Assembly: GCA_024516035.1 (NCBI GenBank)
Contig: CM044959.1
Coordinates: forward strand, 34,152,662-34,216,661
Direction of reading: 5' to 3'
DNA length: 64,000 bases
Source of the DNA: Bactericera cockerelli
Taxonomy: Eukaryota; Arthropoda; Insecta; Hemiptera; Triozidae
In this document: one piece after another, positions 44,883-56,215 of the stretch
Position numbering within the stretch: position 1 is the first letter of the stretch
Layout of the letters: each line of letters starts with the position of its first letter
Made by a program: the position numbers and the translations under genes
The notes under the pieces: model-generated
The model's input: the letters and a program-made list of their open reading frames with translations, nothing else
Databases searched by the model: none
What the model was told of the DNA's origin: nothing

Positions 44883-46027
44883 TGACAAGTTAACCTCCCA
44901 TTTGGAATTTTTACCACATAATAATATATGTCTTGGGCTTATTGCTGGAATAATGGGACTTTAATAGTCTTAATCGGGCAATATTATTTAGGCGAAATTA
45001 TTATTATAAATTTAAGACGTTCAGAAATAAAGTTTAAAGATAAACAGGTAGGTCTCTGTGACGATAATACCTATAAAATATTGACTATTTATCAAAGGTA
45101 TGGTGATAGATTCTCCGTAATATGGCACTTTGGATGTGTTTTTCCACACACAACCTCCTCGCGTGTCTTAATGAGTGCATATTGTGTACAAGGATGCGAC
45201 CTTTGAAAAAAGGAAGAAAACTTTGCAAGTTAGAATATATGCCAAGAAAATCGTTTAAATGTTTCGTGTTGATGGTATATATTTAAGAGGTTCGTCTAAT
45301 ATACATAAGTACAAACACTGACACGATGATTATCAAGGAAGTATTAGTCTTTTGTTTCAATCTACTATCACCTGGAGCAAAAATATCTGAGAAAACATTT
45401 TTCCTAAAATTTATCTTTCAGGATGAATTTGAAAAGAAAAGATTTTTTTGGGTGATTCCATTACTTTCCTTTCTATAGGACAATTAAAGTTTAAAGACGA
45501 TATCTCTAATCTTTTAGTGGATATGTGACATGTAAATTAGTAATAATATTGTTTTTAATGATAAAAAAAGTCGAACATTTCAGAACATCGACATAAAACG
45601 CATATTTTTCACTTGACAGAAAAGTATAATATGTACATTGTACATGTACTTACCTAGGTAGGTAGTTTCTTTAGAAATTTTCTTCTTGACGTTGCAATAC
45701 GAGTTTCTTGGAAATAACAATTAATCTCTTCCCTGCCTCTTTCATCTTACATTTAATTATTTTCTTATATCATTTCCTGACGTGTCAATAACGAACGCCT
45801 TTCAGTTTTCATCCCAGGTTCCCATGACAACGGAACAATACACTAAGCTTACGGTTATATCCCACGGAAAATTATATGAGTGATTCTTGGAAAGTACTGA
45901 GCTAATATGAAGCAAGAAAAAAAAGGAAAAGATAATTTAGGACATAAATCCTAGGGTGAATTTGAATTTCTCTAATTTGGACAGGAAAGTGGACATGATG
46001 ACAACGTGAAAATACCTCAAATTCTAA
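44883..46027. other. Nothing recognised
   Basis: AT-rich intergenic sequence. Confidence 0.4.
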
Positions 46028-46135
46028 CCCTTGTTATGCTGGGTGTTCCCGGCTCCAGTCCGCCTGGGTGAGGTTAATTTGAGTAGCTTATTTGTGAGTT
46101 CCAGCGAATGGACGGTAAAACCCCCGTCGTGATAT
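46028..46135 (+). mobile_element. SINE family C, partial
   Basis: GCCTGGGTGAGGTTAATTTG, then ...CCAGCGAATGGACGG and TAAAACCCCCGTCGTGA match the core and end of 41216-41420. Confidence 0.7.
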
Positions 46136-46312
46136 GACCCTATTTGTATTTGAAAGTGACGATAACCCCATCCCCCCCCCAAAAAATACTATCTATACCT
46201 TACTCGTCTGCTCATTTCCTAAATACTAATCCTCCATTTCTACTACACTGCAGACGGCTAGGACGTAGCAGTAGAAGTGAAGAGCAGAAGAGTGAAAAGT
46301 TTACTTCTCATG

Positions 46313-46723
46313 TGTTGCGTACAGCGTACACTGCGTACCGTATCAATGCCTCCCCATAAATGCAGCCCTGACTTGCAACAAGAGAGCCCCTTGGCTTCAA
46401 ACAAGTCAGCGGTAATTTTCCATAGAATTTGTAAGTTCAACTCTCTATTCTCTGCCCTCAGCAGTTACCTTTTGACAATCAGAGAGATCACACCTCAGTT
46501 CAAATTTAGTGTATACCATTTTCGTGCAACGCTCAATATTTCTTTAAAGTATCAAATTAAAGATAGTTATTACCAACAAAGCTCACTCATCTTCCCACTC
46601 TGCCCCATCATCAAGAAGAGCCGGCCGGCACCCCGTAAGTCAACCCCGCTAGAGTCTGCAAAGGTGAGTGAGCCCTCATTTTTCTCTTCTATTCTCTTCG
46701 AACCTTGTGGGCTGTCCCCCACA
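46313..46723 (+). repeat. BEL 5' LTR
   Basis: 411 bp, TG...CA ends, identical to the 3' LTR apart from one indel. Confidence 0.97.
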
Positions 46724-46730
46724 TCGTTTT

Positions 46731-46748
46731 TGGTCCTTCGGGCCGGAT
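46731..46748 (+). promoter_or_regulatory. Primer-binding site, tRNA-Tyr type
   Basis: TGGTCCTTCGGGCCGGAT lies 7 bases after the LTR. It is complementary to a tRNA 3' end ...CCGGCYCGAAGGACCA, which I recognise as that of tRNA-Tyr, with one G:U-compatible difference. Confidence 0.7.
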
Positions 46749-48292
46749 TACGAACCTTTGAAAATGTCACCTCTTTTCAATTTATAAAACTTAATTTCTT
46801 TTGGGCGAGTACCCATTGCCACATGCACGTATTATATAAAATTTCAACCTAACATACTTGCATTACTTGCTAAGATTATTGTTTCCTAAGATTTTATTGC
46901 CAAGTCAACTAGTGCACTCATTGTAATTTGTCAATTTTGTTTGTCTTTTGTCAATTTCTTAATTTTTTGTCCGAAATAAGCATATAATCTCTTTCAGCAT
47001 AAAGTTGAGGCACACCTCTTCTTTAAAGCGTTACCATAGTGTTTTAAACCTTCATAATTCATTGCATTATTTTAGAAATTTTAAATTGCTATAAATCATT
47101 ACAATTATTAGAATTACGTACTTGCCCTCTTGATATTTAATTTTACCTACAGTCCACTGCCTCTCCCATTTTAGTTTCCTAAACTCGGCCCCTCGCTATA
47201 GTTCTCAGTTCTCAGCGTACCGAGCAACTTGCTACCTATGTCCTATGCCGCTGTGACCAATCACTTGATTTCAAGTTACACTTGATCTTAACTTGAAAGT
47301 TCTATCTTTCAACTTGAATTAATATCCCATCTCACTTGTCACTATTTCAACTATCTGATTTATCTAATTACATATCTCCATATCTCAATTTATCTTATGT
47401 ACGCTTCTCCCCGGCTCCTCTCTGTTCTATGTAGGTACCCAATGTACCTTTACTTGTCTATTGCTTGTTTGTGATCTCTCTGCTCCGCTATATACTATTT
47501 ATGTAATTTAGTTCTCCCGCACCGCTCTTTGTATTTCTATATGAATGTCATTAGGTAACTCCATGTATTAATCACTGTTATTCGTGTTTTCTGTTTATAT
47601 TCTGAACTTAGAATTTTTCGTGAACTTAGTAAAATAAAAGTACTTAGTTCATCGCCTCTTACTGTTCGTGAAACCGCTCCAGTATTGCCGGGAATAAAAT
47701 AAAATAATCATTATAATTAAATTTAATTCGCTTAATTAATTTAATTTAGACTCGCTCTTTTCATTAATTTATTTCATTTACCTCTCATTCTCAACCATTC
47801 AAGTCTAACCCGCAACCATTCAAGTCTAACCCGCATTCATTTAAGTTTAACCCGCATTCATTTAAGTTCAACCCGCATTCATTTAAGTTCAACCCGCTTT
47901 CATTTAAGTTCAACTCGCATTTATAAAAGTATAACCCGCTTTAATTTTCCCGCATTTTCAAATATTACCGCATTAATTATTATCGTTTTCCCCGCAATAT
48001 CTTGATTTTCCGCAATTATTAATAAATTCAGTTCACGAATCCGCATAAGTTGATTTCCGCTTTTTTGTTTATTAAATAGTAAATAAAAGTTTTTTTTCAC
48101 CGCTGATTAGTTTTTTCCGCAATAATTTCACTAGCTAGCCCGCTGTTTAATTTATTTTCGCAATTTAAAGGTTTGTGCTTTAGTGTATCTGTGTTGTGTT
48201 TACAATTTACTTAATCTCAAGGATCATACGATCAATTCACCAGGTAATCTAGACCTTATTCTTCATATTTCACTGTCTTTTAAATAAAAATT
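46749..48292 (+). other. BEL leader, with 22-bp repeat array at 47791-47945
   Basis: The untranslated leader is unusually long. From 47791, about seven units of TTCAAGTCTAACCCGCA-type sequence (period 22) occur. Beyond them, CCGC keeps recurring at short intervals up to 48150. No ORF of note. Confidence 0.8.
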
Positions 48293-51200
48293 ATGTCGAC
48301 TAATTCGCAAAGGGAAAAACTCCGATCATTGATTTCGCGTAAAGATAAATATCTTGACCGTATGCAAAAGCTGGCAGATTACACCACTTATCTTACTGAG
48401 ACTAACACAGGACCATTTTTATCTCGTTTCGAGCGCATCGAGGATTATTACAATTCTTTTGATACTCTCCAGGATCAAATTGATACTTTGTGTGCCTCTA
48501 TGGATAGCGCTGATAGAGTTGACACCTCCGAAGATACTAAGACCTTTGAGGAGTTATATTTTGAAACCAAGGCTTTCGTTAGGGCTAAAAATCTTATCCC
48601 ATCATCAGCTACCCTTGTAACGGCTTCCAGTCCCGCTCCTGCCGCCACAGTTCATCCGAAACTTCCAAAGCTTTCGGTCCCTATCTTTTCAGGAGATTTA
48701 CAACAGTGGTCAAGTTTTCACTCGCTTTTCAGGTCTACGATTCACCGTAGGACTGATATCTCAGAAGTAGAAAAGCTTCAGTACCTACGTTCATTTCTGC
48801 GCGGGCCTCCTCTGCATTTGATTGAAAATTTCCAACTTCTCGATCAAAATTATTCTACAGCATACAAAACCTTGTGTGATCGCTATGAAAACAAAAGGGT
48901 TCTAGCTTCGCATCATCTCAACATGATCCTGAACTTCAAGCCGCTTCTCAACAGCAACGTATCGGGTCTACGGCATTTTCTTGAGGTTTTTCAGACTAAT
49001 GTTGCTGCCGTAAAGAACTTAAACCTTCCTAATATTGGTGATTTTCTTTTAGTTCAGATTGCCCTTCGCGTGTTAAATATTGAACACAAGAAATTATTCG
49101 AGGATAAATTGGATTCGAACGAGGTACCTACTTATGATCAACTAATGAATCACGTTAATAAAATTTGCATGGACAGTGAAATGATCCAGTTCTCTACATC
49201 TCCTTCTTCTTCAAAAAATACCCTCGCTGCGTCTACCGCTAACCCGCACAAGGGAAATTATAAACAAGAACGCACTTCCTACCTGTCTACCGCTGAATCA
49301 ACAAAACCGCACGCACTTCAGTCCTCCCCGCACTCTTCTTGTCCTATTTGTAAACAGGCTCACCCGCTCTTCAAGTGTTCTTCTTTTCTCAAGTTTGATA
49401 TTCCTAAACGTGTTGAAGTTCTCAAAAGTCAAAACCGCTGCTTCAACTGTTTAGGTGTTCACCGCATTTCGGACTGTCGCTCCGATTCCACTTGCCGCAC
49501 ATGCCACAAACGGCATCACACGCTAATACATCGCGAGTCTAATTTTGTAAATTATTCTTCCCCTAGCTCTTCCAAAGAGACCACCCCTCAGACCAAGACC
49601 TGTAATTTCTCCACTGGTGACAACGTTCAAAAATCTTCAGTTTTACTAGGCACCGCCCGAGTTTCAATTTTGGACCGCTTTGGCAACCCGCACCCAATCC
49701 GCTTGATTGTCGATCCTGGTTCACAGATTTCTTGTATAACTGAATCGTGTGTTCAACGCATAGGTTTACAGAAATATAAATGCCATATTTCTATTTCGGG
49801 TATTGGAGACAATACGGTGCCTGAAAACAACGGAGCCGTCTCTTGTGTACTATCTCCACGCCTACCATCTAGCCGCAATCTTCACGCCGAAGCAGTTGTT
49901 CTTAAACGTATTTCTTCTAATATACCTTCCGCTCATATTGCACCTGAAGTGTTTTCAAAATTTTCTCACCTTGATCTCGCTGATCCCGACTTCTGTATAC
50001 CGGATGCTGTCGATTTTCTTCTTGGCGCTGAATTGTACGCGCAGATATTATGCACTACTGGGGACAACGTGATACCTGGGACACCTACCGCTATGAGAAC
50101 AATGCTGGGATGGATTATTTTCGGCCGCACTCCTACTTACAACGAGGATAGTTCTCGCCGCTCTCTGTTTCTCACTTCCCCCAACCTGGATACAACACTC
50201 CAGAAGTTTTGGGAGATGGAGGAAGTCGCTGTCCAGCTCATTGAAGATCCTGAGGATGTTCGCTGCGAGGAACATTTTCTCTCCACTCACCAGCGTGATG
50301 AAACAGGCAGATATATGGTCTCACTACCCTTCCGTGAGGATGTCTCTAATTTAGGCGAAAATCGCAATCGCGCTCTTACCCAGTACCGCAACTTAGAAAA
50401 ACGCTTAAATAAAAACGAATATTTACATTCTCAAGGCAATGAAGTTCATAATCTACCTAAACTCAAGGATAACACCAAAACGTTACTAACTGTAACTCCC
50501 CCTGCGAAGTCTTACTTGTTAGGATGTTGTGAAAAATATTCAAAACTTACCAAGCTACAACGTATTTTCGCGTTCGTACTTCGTTTCATCAGAAACATAC
50601 GAACCTCCAAAGAACAACGTGATCTAGGACCTCTACAAGTAAGAGAACTTAATACTAGTTTATTGATAGTCACCAAACTAGAACAAGAATATCACTTTGC
50701 CGCTATTATTTCAGCCCTTCAGACCAACGTAAAAATAAATAACTCCGCCATCTTGAAACTAACTCCATTCCTGGATGAACATGGAAGACTCAGGGTGGGC
50801 GGAAGGCTTCGAAACGCTCAGAATCTATCACAGGATTCAATTCATCCGCTACTCCTTCCCAAAAAGTGTCACTTGTCTAATATTATCTGTGATCATTATC
50901 ATGTCTCTTCTCTGCACGCTGGTCCTCGCACCGTTCAGGCATTAATTCAGCAGAAGTTTTGGATTATGTCGCTACGCGATCTTCTCCTTCAACGCATATA
51001 TAAGTGCTTGAGATGTTACCGGTACTCCGCAAAACCTATTCAACCAATAATGAGTGACTTACCAGAACGAAGAGTCACTCAGGAGCGACCTTTTCTCAAC
51101 GTCGGCGTGGACTTTGGTGGTCCATTCTTCATCAAGGAGAGTTCCCGCCGCAACGCGCGTTCACGCAAGGCATATCTCTGCCTATTCATCTGCTTCACAA

Positions 51201-52006
51201 CCAAAGCAATTCACTTAGAGCTGGTGTCAGATCTGTCGTCTGCTGCATTTCTTGCCAGTCTTGACCGTTTCATCGGGCGCCGCGGTCTACCTCGCTTTAT
51301 CCACAGTGACAACGGCACAAATTTCACCGCTGCCGCACGAGAATTGTCTGAAGTATATCAGATGCTACAGGAAAATTCCGCTGATATAAATAATACACTC
51401 GCGCAACGTCAAATTACTTGGATATTTAATCCACCCGCTGCCTCTAATTTCGGAGGCCCCTGGGAAGCCGGTATTAAATCCGCAAAATTTCATCTCCGTC
51501 GGGTAATAGGCGAACAAAATTTCACATTCGAAGAACTTACAACTCTTCTATGTAGAATAGAGGCTGTACTTAACTCTAGACCACTCATCGATGTTTCTCC
51601 TGATCCTCTTGATGGTATAGATTATTTAACTCCTGGTCATTTTCTCATAGGCACCTCCCTATTAACCCCTCCGGAGCATGATATAACCTCTACTCCCATG
51701 AATAGATTAACTCGCTGGAGACTTATCCAGCAAGCCGCGCAATCCTTTTGGGGAGCTTGGTCCACAAGCTATCTTCAATCCCTGACTCCCAGATCAAAAT
51801 GGTTTCTCCCTAATCCTGAACTCAAATCTGGTGATTTGATCCTTCTTCCCAAGGCTAATAAATTACCTCTTCATTGGCCTTTAGGTAAAATTATTGATGT
51901 TTACCCTGGTAGTGACAATGTCACAAGGGTCGCAAAGATTAAATTTCAAGACACGGTCTTAACTCGACCTGTCAACAAAATTATTCCCTTGAGATTTAGC
52001 AATTAA
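48293..52006 (+). CDS. BEL/Pao Gag-protease-integrase polyprotein lacking RT and RNase H
   Basis: 1237 codons, no interruption. Residues 1-300: Gag with the DUF1759-type segment (KLPKLSVPIFSGDLQQWSSF at 124-142). 350-413: Cys/His knuckles (CPIC...C; CFNCLGVHRISDC; CRTCHKRHH). 455-610: retropepsin-like protease of BEL type with DPGSQ at 474-478 and the MLGWIIFG region. At about residue 710 the frame passes from RNLEKRLNKNEY straight to the pre-integrase region (TPFLDEHGRLRVGGRLRNA at 824-842). An HHCC zinc domain follows (H851-C908), then the integrase core with D940, D1006 and E1058. No YVDD-type box or RNase H motif exists. BEL polyproteins usually run about 1600-1900 residues, so about 500 or more are missing in frame. 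It could bind and integrate cDNA but cannot make it alone. Confidence 0.93.
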   Translation: MSTNSQREKLRSLISRKDKYLDRMQKLADYTTYLTETNTGPFLSRFERIEDYYNSFDTLQDQIDTLCASMDSADRVDTSEDTKTFEELYFETKAFVRAKNLIPSSATLVTASSPAPAATVHPKLPKLSVPIFSGDLQQWSSFHSLFRSTIHRRTDISEVEKLQYLRSFLRGPPLHLIENFQLLDQNYSTAYKTLCDRYENKRVLASHHLNMILNFKPLLNSNVSGLRHFLEVFQTNVAAVKNLNLPNIGDFLLVQIALRVLNIEHKKLFEDKLDSNEVPTYDQLMNHVNKICMDSEMIQFSTSPSSSKNTLAASTANPHKGNYKQERTSYLSTAESTKPHALQSSPHSSCPICKQAHPLFKCSSFLKFDIPKRVEVLKSQNRCFNCLGVHRISDCRSDSTCRTCHKRHHTLIHRESNFVNYSSPSSSKETTPQTKTCNFSTGDNVQKSSVLLGTARVSILDRFGNPHPIRLIVDPGSQISCITESCVQRIGLQKYKCHISISGIGDNTVPENNGAVSCVLSPRLPSSRNLHAEAVVLKRISSNIPSAHIAPEVFSKFSHLDLADPDFCIPDAVDFLLGAELYAQILCTTGDNVIPGTPTAMRTMLGWIIFGRTPTYNEDSSRRSLFLTSPNLDTTLQKFWEMEEVAVQLIEDPEDVRCEEHFLSTHQRDETGRYMVSLPFREDVSNLGENRNRALTQYRNLEKRLNKNEYLHSQGNEVHNLPKLKDNTKTLLTVTPPAKSYLLGCCEKYSKLTKLQRIFAFVLRFIRNIRTSKEQRDLGPLQVRELNTSLLIVTKLEQEYHFAAIISALQTNVKINNSAILKLTPFLDEHGRLRVGGRLRNAQNLSQDSIHPLLLPKKCHLSNIICDHYHVSSLHAGPRTVQALIQQKFWIMSLRDLLLQRIYKCLRCYRYSAKPIQPIMSDLPERRVTQERPFLNVGVDFGGPFFIKESSRRNARSRKAYLCLFICFTTKAIHLELVSDLSSAAFLASLDRFIGRRGLPRFIHSDNGTNFTAAARELSEVYQMLQENSADINNTLAQRQITWIFNPPAASNFGGPWEAGIKSAKFHLRRVIGEQNFTFEELTTLLCRIEAVLNSRPLIDVSPDPLDGIDYLTPGHFLIGTSLLTPPEHDITSTPMNRLTRWRLIQQAAQSFWGAWSTSYLQSLTPRSKWFLPNPELKSGDLILLPKANKLPLHWPLGKIIDVYPGSDNVTRVAKIKFQDTVLTRPVNKIIPLRFSN

Positions 52007-52160
52007 ATGTTTTTACTTAAGTATTCAATAATCCTTTATTATTATCAGGCACTTATTGAACACCTCTGTTTCATGTTTTTTTTTATGTGTACTTTTGTCT
52101 TGGCAATATTCAATTTTGTGATCTCGCTTTCTCGCTTATATTTTTCAAATTATACCAAAT

Positions 52161-52174
52161 TTGGGTGGGCGGAA
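52161..52174 (+). promoter_or_regulatory. Polypurine tract of BEL element
   Basis: TTGGGTGGGCGGAA ends exactly at the 3' LTR start. It is the expected plus-strand primer position, though interrupted by T and C. Confidence 0.6.
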
Positions 52175-52586
52175 TGTTGCGTACAGCGTACACTGCGTAC
52201 CGTATCAATGCCTCCCCATAAATGCAGCCCTGACTTGCAACAAGAGAGCCCCTTGGCTTCAAACAAGTCAGCGGTAATTTTCCATAGAATTTGTAAGTTC
52301 AACTCTCTATTCTCTGCCCTCAGCAGTTACCTTTTGACAATCAGAGAGATCCACACCTCAGTTCAAATTTAGTGTATACCATTTTCGTGCAACGCTCAAT
52401 ATTTCTTTAAAGTATCAAATTAAAGATAGTTATTACCAACAAAGCTCACTCATCTTCCCACTCTGCCCCATCATCAAGAAGAGCCGGCCGGCACCCCGTA
52501 AGTCAACCCCGCTAGAGTCTGCAAAGGTGAGTGAGCCCTCATTTTTCTCTTCTATTCTCTTCGAACCTTGTGGGCTGTCCCCCACA
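52175..52586 (+). repeat. BEL 3' LTR
   Basis: 412 bp; carries one extra C relative to the 5' LTR. Confidence 0.97.
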
Positions 52587-52591
52587 TCATG

Positions 52592-53745
52592 TCTATTTTC
52601 AGCTTACTTCATATAAACGCACCATTAGGCTGGTATTCAGAAACGTACTACGTATACTTAACATATATATTAATTTATTTTTATTTATATAAAAAAATCA
52701 AATTGAATTTTTTTTTTTTTATATATAGATACTATGATCAAGATTATATAATTATAATGCCTTTGGCATTCTCTTCCGCGCCAACCTAATACAATTTATC
52801 CCGTATACTTTTCTTTATAACATATTACCATGTACATTATTGTACATATACATTACATATTGTATTTATTTGATACAGCAAAAGATGATACATACATATA
52901 AGACCTAATATGAGCGATGAAGTATTACACAGTGGTTCCATTAGATGGAAACAAACAATGAGGCGTCGACTAAGAAAATTAAATTAGTTTCCTTTTATCA
53001 TGTGAGGCTTGCGATAAAAGTTTTCGCGTAAATTTTTAGCTTTTGACGTACGAGTAAGGGAAGAGACACTTGTTCTGAGTAGCTATGCAACATAATAGGT
53101 ATGAATATCCTCATGGGACCTTTTCCTAGAACTTTGAAAGGTTTCAAAACATCTTTGGAAATCGTAAATCATACTCCATCAGAGTGTATATTATGTCTGC
53201 TCTGTAAAATAATAAAATAAAATTTTATGGCTGTATGGAATGGCCTTGTCAACCAATGCCCAAAAAAAAAAAAAAAAATGTCTGCTCTGTATTCAAGGTT
53301 GACCTTTAAAGTATTTTTGAAGAGTTTTATAAATTTTGTCCTAGATGTTTGCTACGAAGAGAAAACTCATATCTTATTTATATGGAATACGACTTCTGAA
53401 GAATTCGAAAACTCCCGATTCGCATAACTCATAACACAAGATACAAGGTCTCTAAACTTTTCAATTCACTCGTTTTCATATTTCATTTCGATGATTTGTT
53501 ATTAATTTCCTTCTTGCTGTCTTGACAAAAGCTCTGTGAGGCATCATATTTTTACAATCGATAAAAGCACAAAGTCATGCCGCGTACACAACAAAGGGGA
53601 CAGAGTATTTCAGCTGTCAATGGGGGGTCCTCTCGTTAAGGCCTCCCGCCTCTTCTATATTCAATACTTCAGAAGTCTACATGCAAGTTACCCTTGTTTT
53701 GGACAAGTCCGAATAGAAAATAACAATTATAAACGAAGAAGGAAT
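52592..53745. other. Nothing recognised
   Basis: AT-rich, with an A16 run near 53261. Confidence 0.4.
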
Positions 53746-54320
53746 AGGGTGTAGAGGAGAAAAATTGAGACTTGGGACAAAGAAAAAAGAGAGACGAAGA
53801 AAATAGAAGAAATTAAGATGAAAAGAAGTAAGAAACATTAAAAATAGCAGACTGAGAAGAACAAATAGACGGAAGAAAGATAGGTCATACGTAGAAAAAG
53901 GTTTGGAAAGAAAATAGAAAAACAAAAAGAAAGCATGAACCATGGGAGCAGATGAACTCAAAGAATTTTCAAGATGAAAGAAAGTAGAACGAGAAATATA
54001 AAAGAAAAAGGAACAGAAGTTATGTAGAATAAGAAGAAGAGCAGAATAAAAAGAAGATACTCATAACGAAGAAACGAAAAAATAAATATGAGGATAAAGA
54101 AGGAAAAGAAAATAGATAAGGAGAAAAATGAAAAAAAAAAATAGTAGGAGAATCATGTTAAAATGAATGGTACTTTTGAGGCAGAGCAAAAAAAGGACCA
54201 AATCAGTGAAAAATAAATCAAAGAAAATATAAAATAAAGAGAAAAAGAAGGAGTGAAACAGAATAAAAGAGAGAAGGAAGAAAAAGCAAAAGAAGACACT
54301 GAAGTAGAGTACAAAAGATA
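53746..54320. repeat. Purine-rich tract (A/G), ~570 bp
   Basis: Very few pyrimidines on the plus strand (GAAGAA, AAAAGAGA motifs). The open frames here encode Phe/Leu or Lys/Arg strings and are not genes. Confidence 0.9.
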
Positions 54321-56215
54321 AGCGATGTGTTTGAGTGCATTCTCTCGTGAGGGTCATTGAATGATGTGGAAATTCTCGAGTTATAAGAAGGGGTGGAAAA
54401 ACAGGGTACTTAGGGGCATAGACATTCACTTGACGTATTTCTCTGACAACTATGCACACATTGTAAATGTATGGTGATACAACATTATGTTGTTTTATTT
54501 TGTATCTCTTGTGTGTAAGCTAAATATCAAATCTAGGACTAAAAATTCCTGGAATGTCCCTTGTAAGACAAAAGCTTTATGTGCTCATGTACTGAAACCT
54601 CTACCCTACTTGTACAATGTACATACATAGCAAAGTTGAGTAGAAAGCGTAGGCTCCAGGCTATCTTGTAATGAGGCCTAGATTATTTGCAAGATTTCCA
54701 ACAAAGATCCTTGAAAACCCGTCATTGATAATTAACAAAGCGCAATACCGCTTTGACATAGACACACATAAATAACTTGATATGTAGCTAAATCAGTAAA
54801 CAATAAGCTCATGACGAGACATTTTCCGATGTTCAATATTAGTTTAATGCTCACAGACATTCGTATTAGGTTTGCTATATATTTGTACCTACTTTTTGCA
54901 AAACAAGAACCATCCTATTTCATGTTTGTTCGTGTAATACACTAATACAGCATTATCGGTAACGTTTCCAAACTCTTTTTATCCCGCCAGGCAAGCGAGG
55001 CAGAAAAACTATGCGGGTACCTCAGTCAATTTTCAAAATGAAACCCAACCATAAAAACATTTTTAGTGGGTAATAATTTAGCCGAGTTTATTATATTAGA
55101 AAAGAAATGCGAGTTCGACCTGGCATGGCGTTAGTATCTTGGAGCACGCACTATTGCTATAAATGCCTCCTCGAACTGCAAAGTCCTTAACCTCCTTTTA
55201 ACGGATTTGCTGAGTCAAAGGTTTTGTACCCAGACGTCCCAGACAATAATTGTTCGTGTTGGACGAAATGTTGAGATTTCTTTTATCTGTACTCGTATTC
55301 CAAAAGATAAAAAATAATTACTAAAAAGTACTGTAAATATATTTAGTAGTAGTATGCATTTTATTTTCTATATGTATATTAGTTTTTCATACTCGCATAA
55401 TAATAAATATTTCATTATTTTCTCTTAGCTGTAAAAATGGATGTCTGTGGAGAAAATTACATAGGTACATGTGCATAGTGTGATGAGGCTAAGTAACAAA
55501 ATTTATTTCGAAATTGGAGGACACAATTTTGCACAGGTTCCTGGGATTCAAATGACCTTTATTTACACAATTCTAGTATCTTTTGAGACAGTATACTATA
55601 CAAATAATTTAAGACCCTGAGCGTTTTATCTTCCTGCAAGATTTGTGTGGGCAAACAATTTGGGTAACAGATACTGTTTATCCTGATGTTCTCGAAACTT
55701 TTGGATGGATGAAATTTGATAATGTTTCAAAGCTGCTCTTTTCCGGTAACGAAAACCTTCAGCCTTGAAACACAGTTGGTATGTGCTTGCAGCTATATAC
55801 GTGTATTTTTGGGACTTATTAATGTACCATCATGTTTTACCTACCTAATGGTGAAGTTTGCATAGGATAGATAGTCCTTTTTGCTCTCTGACAAGATATT
55901 TTTCAATGATAAAAAAATCCCTTAAGTAATAGTATACAATATCATTTAGAACCTTAAAAAAAACTCATGCGATATTTTTTTGTCAAATAAAATAATATAT
56001 GAGCATTGAGCACCTATATGTATATAGCTTTATACTCGTATATTGATCTAAAAATAAACAATTTTTTGTTGTTGCGAATTTTATTATCCATCCCTGCCGA
56101 ATCACAAAAACCGTGTAATATTCCTGAGGAAAATGAAAGTCTGAACAGTCGTCTTACTGGGCAGGTATTTTTCTCTTTTTCCAGCGAGTCGGTTGATTAA
56201 TGACCAAGACTCTCT
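54321..56215. other. Nothing recognised
   Basis: AT-rich; one weak plus-strand exon-like stretch at 56030-56163 is noted under rejected items. Confidence 0.35.

Larger units (their letters stand above)
46313..52586 (+). mobile_element. Complete BEL/Pao LTR retrotransposon, reverse-transcriptase-less
   Basis: 6274 bp bounded by the 5-bp target duplication TCATG (46308-46312 and 52587-52591). Direct LTRs of 411 and 412 bp begin TGTTGCG and end CCCACA. It has a primer-binding site, a 1.5-kb leader, one gag-pol ORF, a purine-rich tract and a 3' LTR. The LTRs differ by a single inserted C near 52351, so the insertion is recent. The ORF lacks reverse transcriptase and RNase H. No envelope gene. 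Confidence 0.95.

Noticed and set aside
46277..46852. 191-codon frame at the BEL 5' end
   Set aside because: It runs through the LTR into the leader, and the same stretch opens at the 3' LTR. It has no Gag or other domain.
46313..52586. Endogenous retrovirus with envelope
   Set aside because: The integrase ends at the stop and only ~150 bp remain before the 3' LTR; no envelope frame exists.
53677..54459. Phe-rich minus-strand frames
   Set aside because: Created by the purine tract on the plus strand; low complexity only.
56030..56163. Possible plus-strand exon (hydrophobic stretch, then PEENESLNSRLTGQ and a CAG/GTATTT donor)
   Set aside because: The donor is weak, there is no clear acceptor or good start, and it is too short to support without transcripts.
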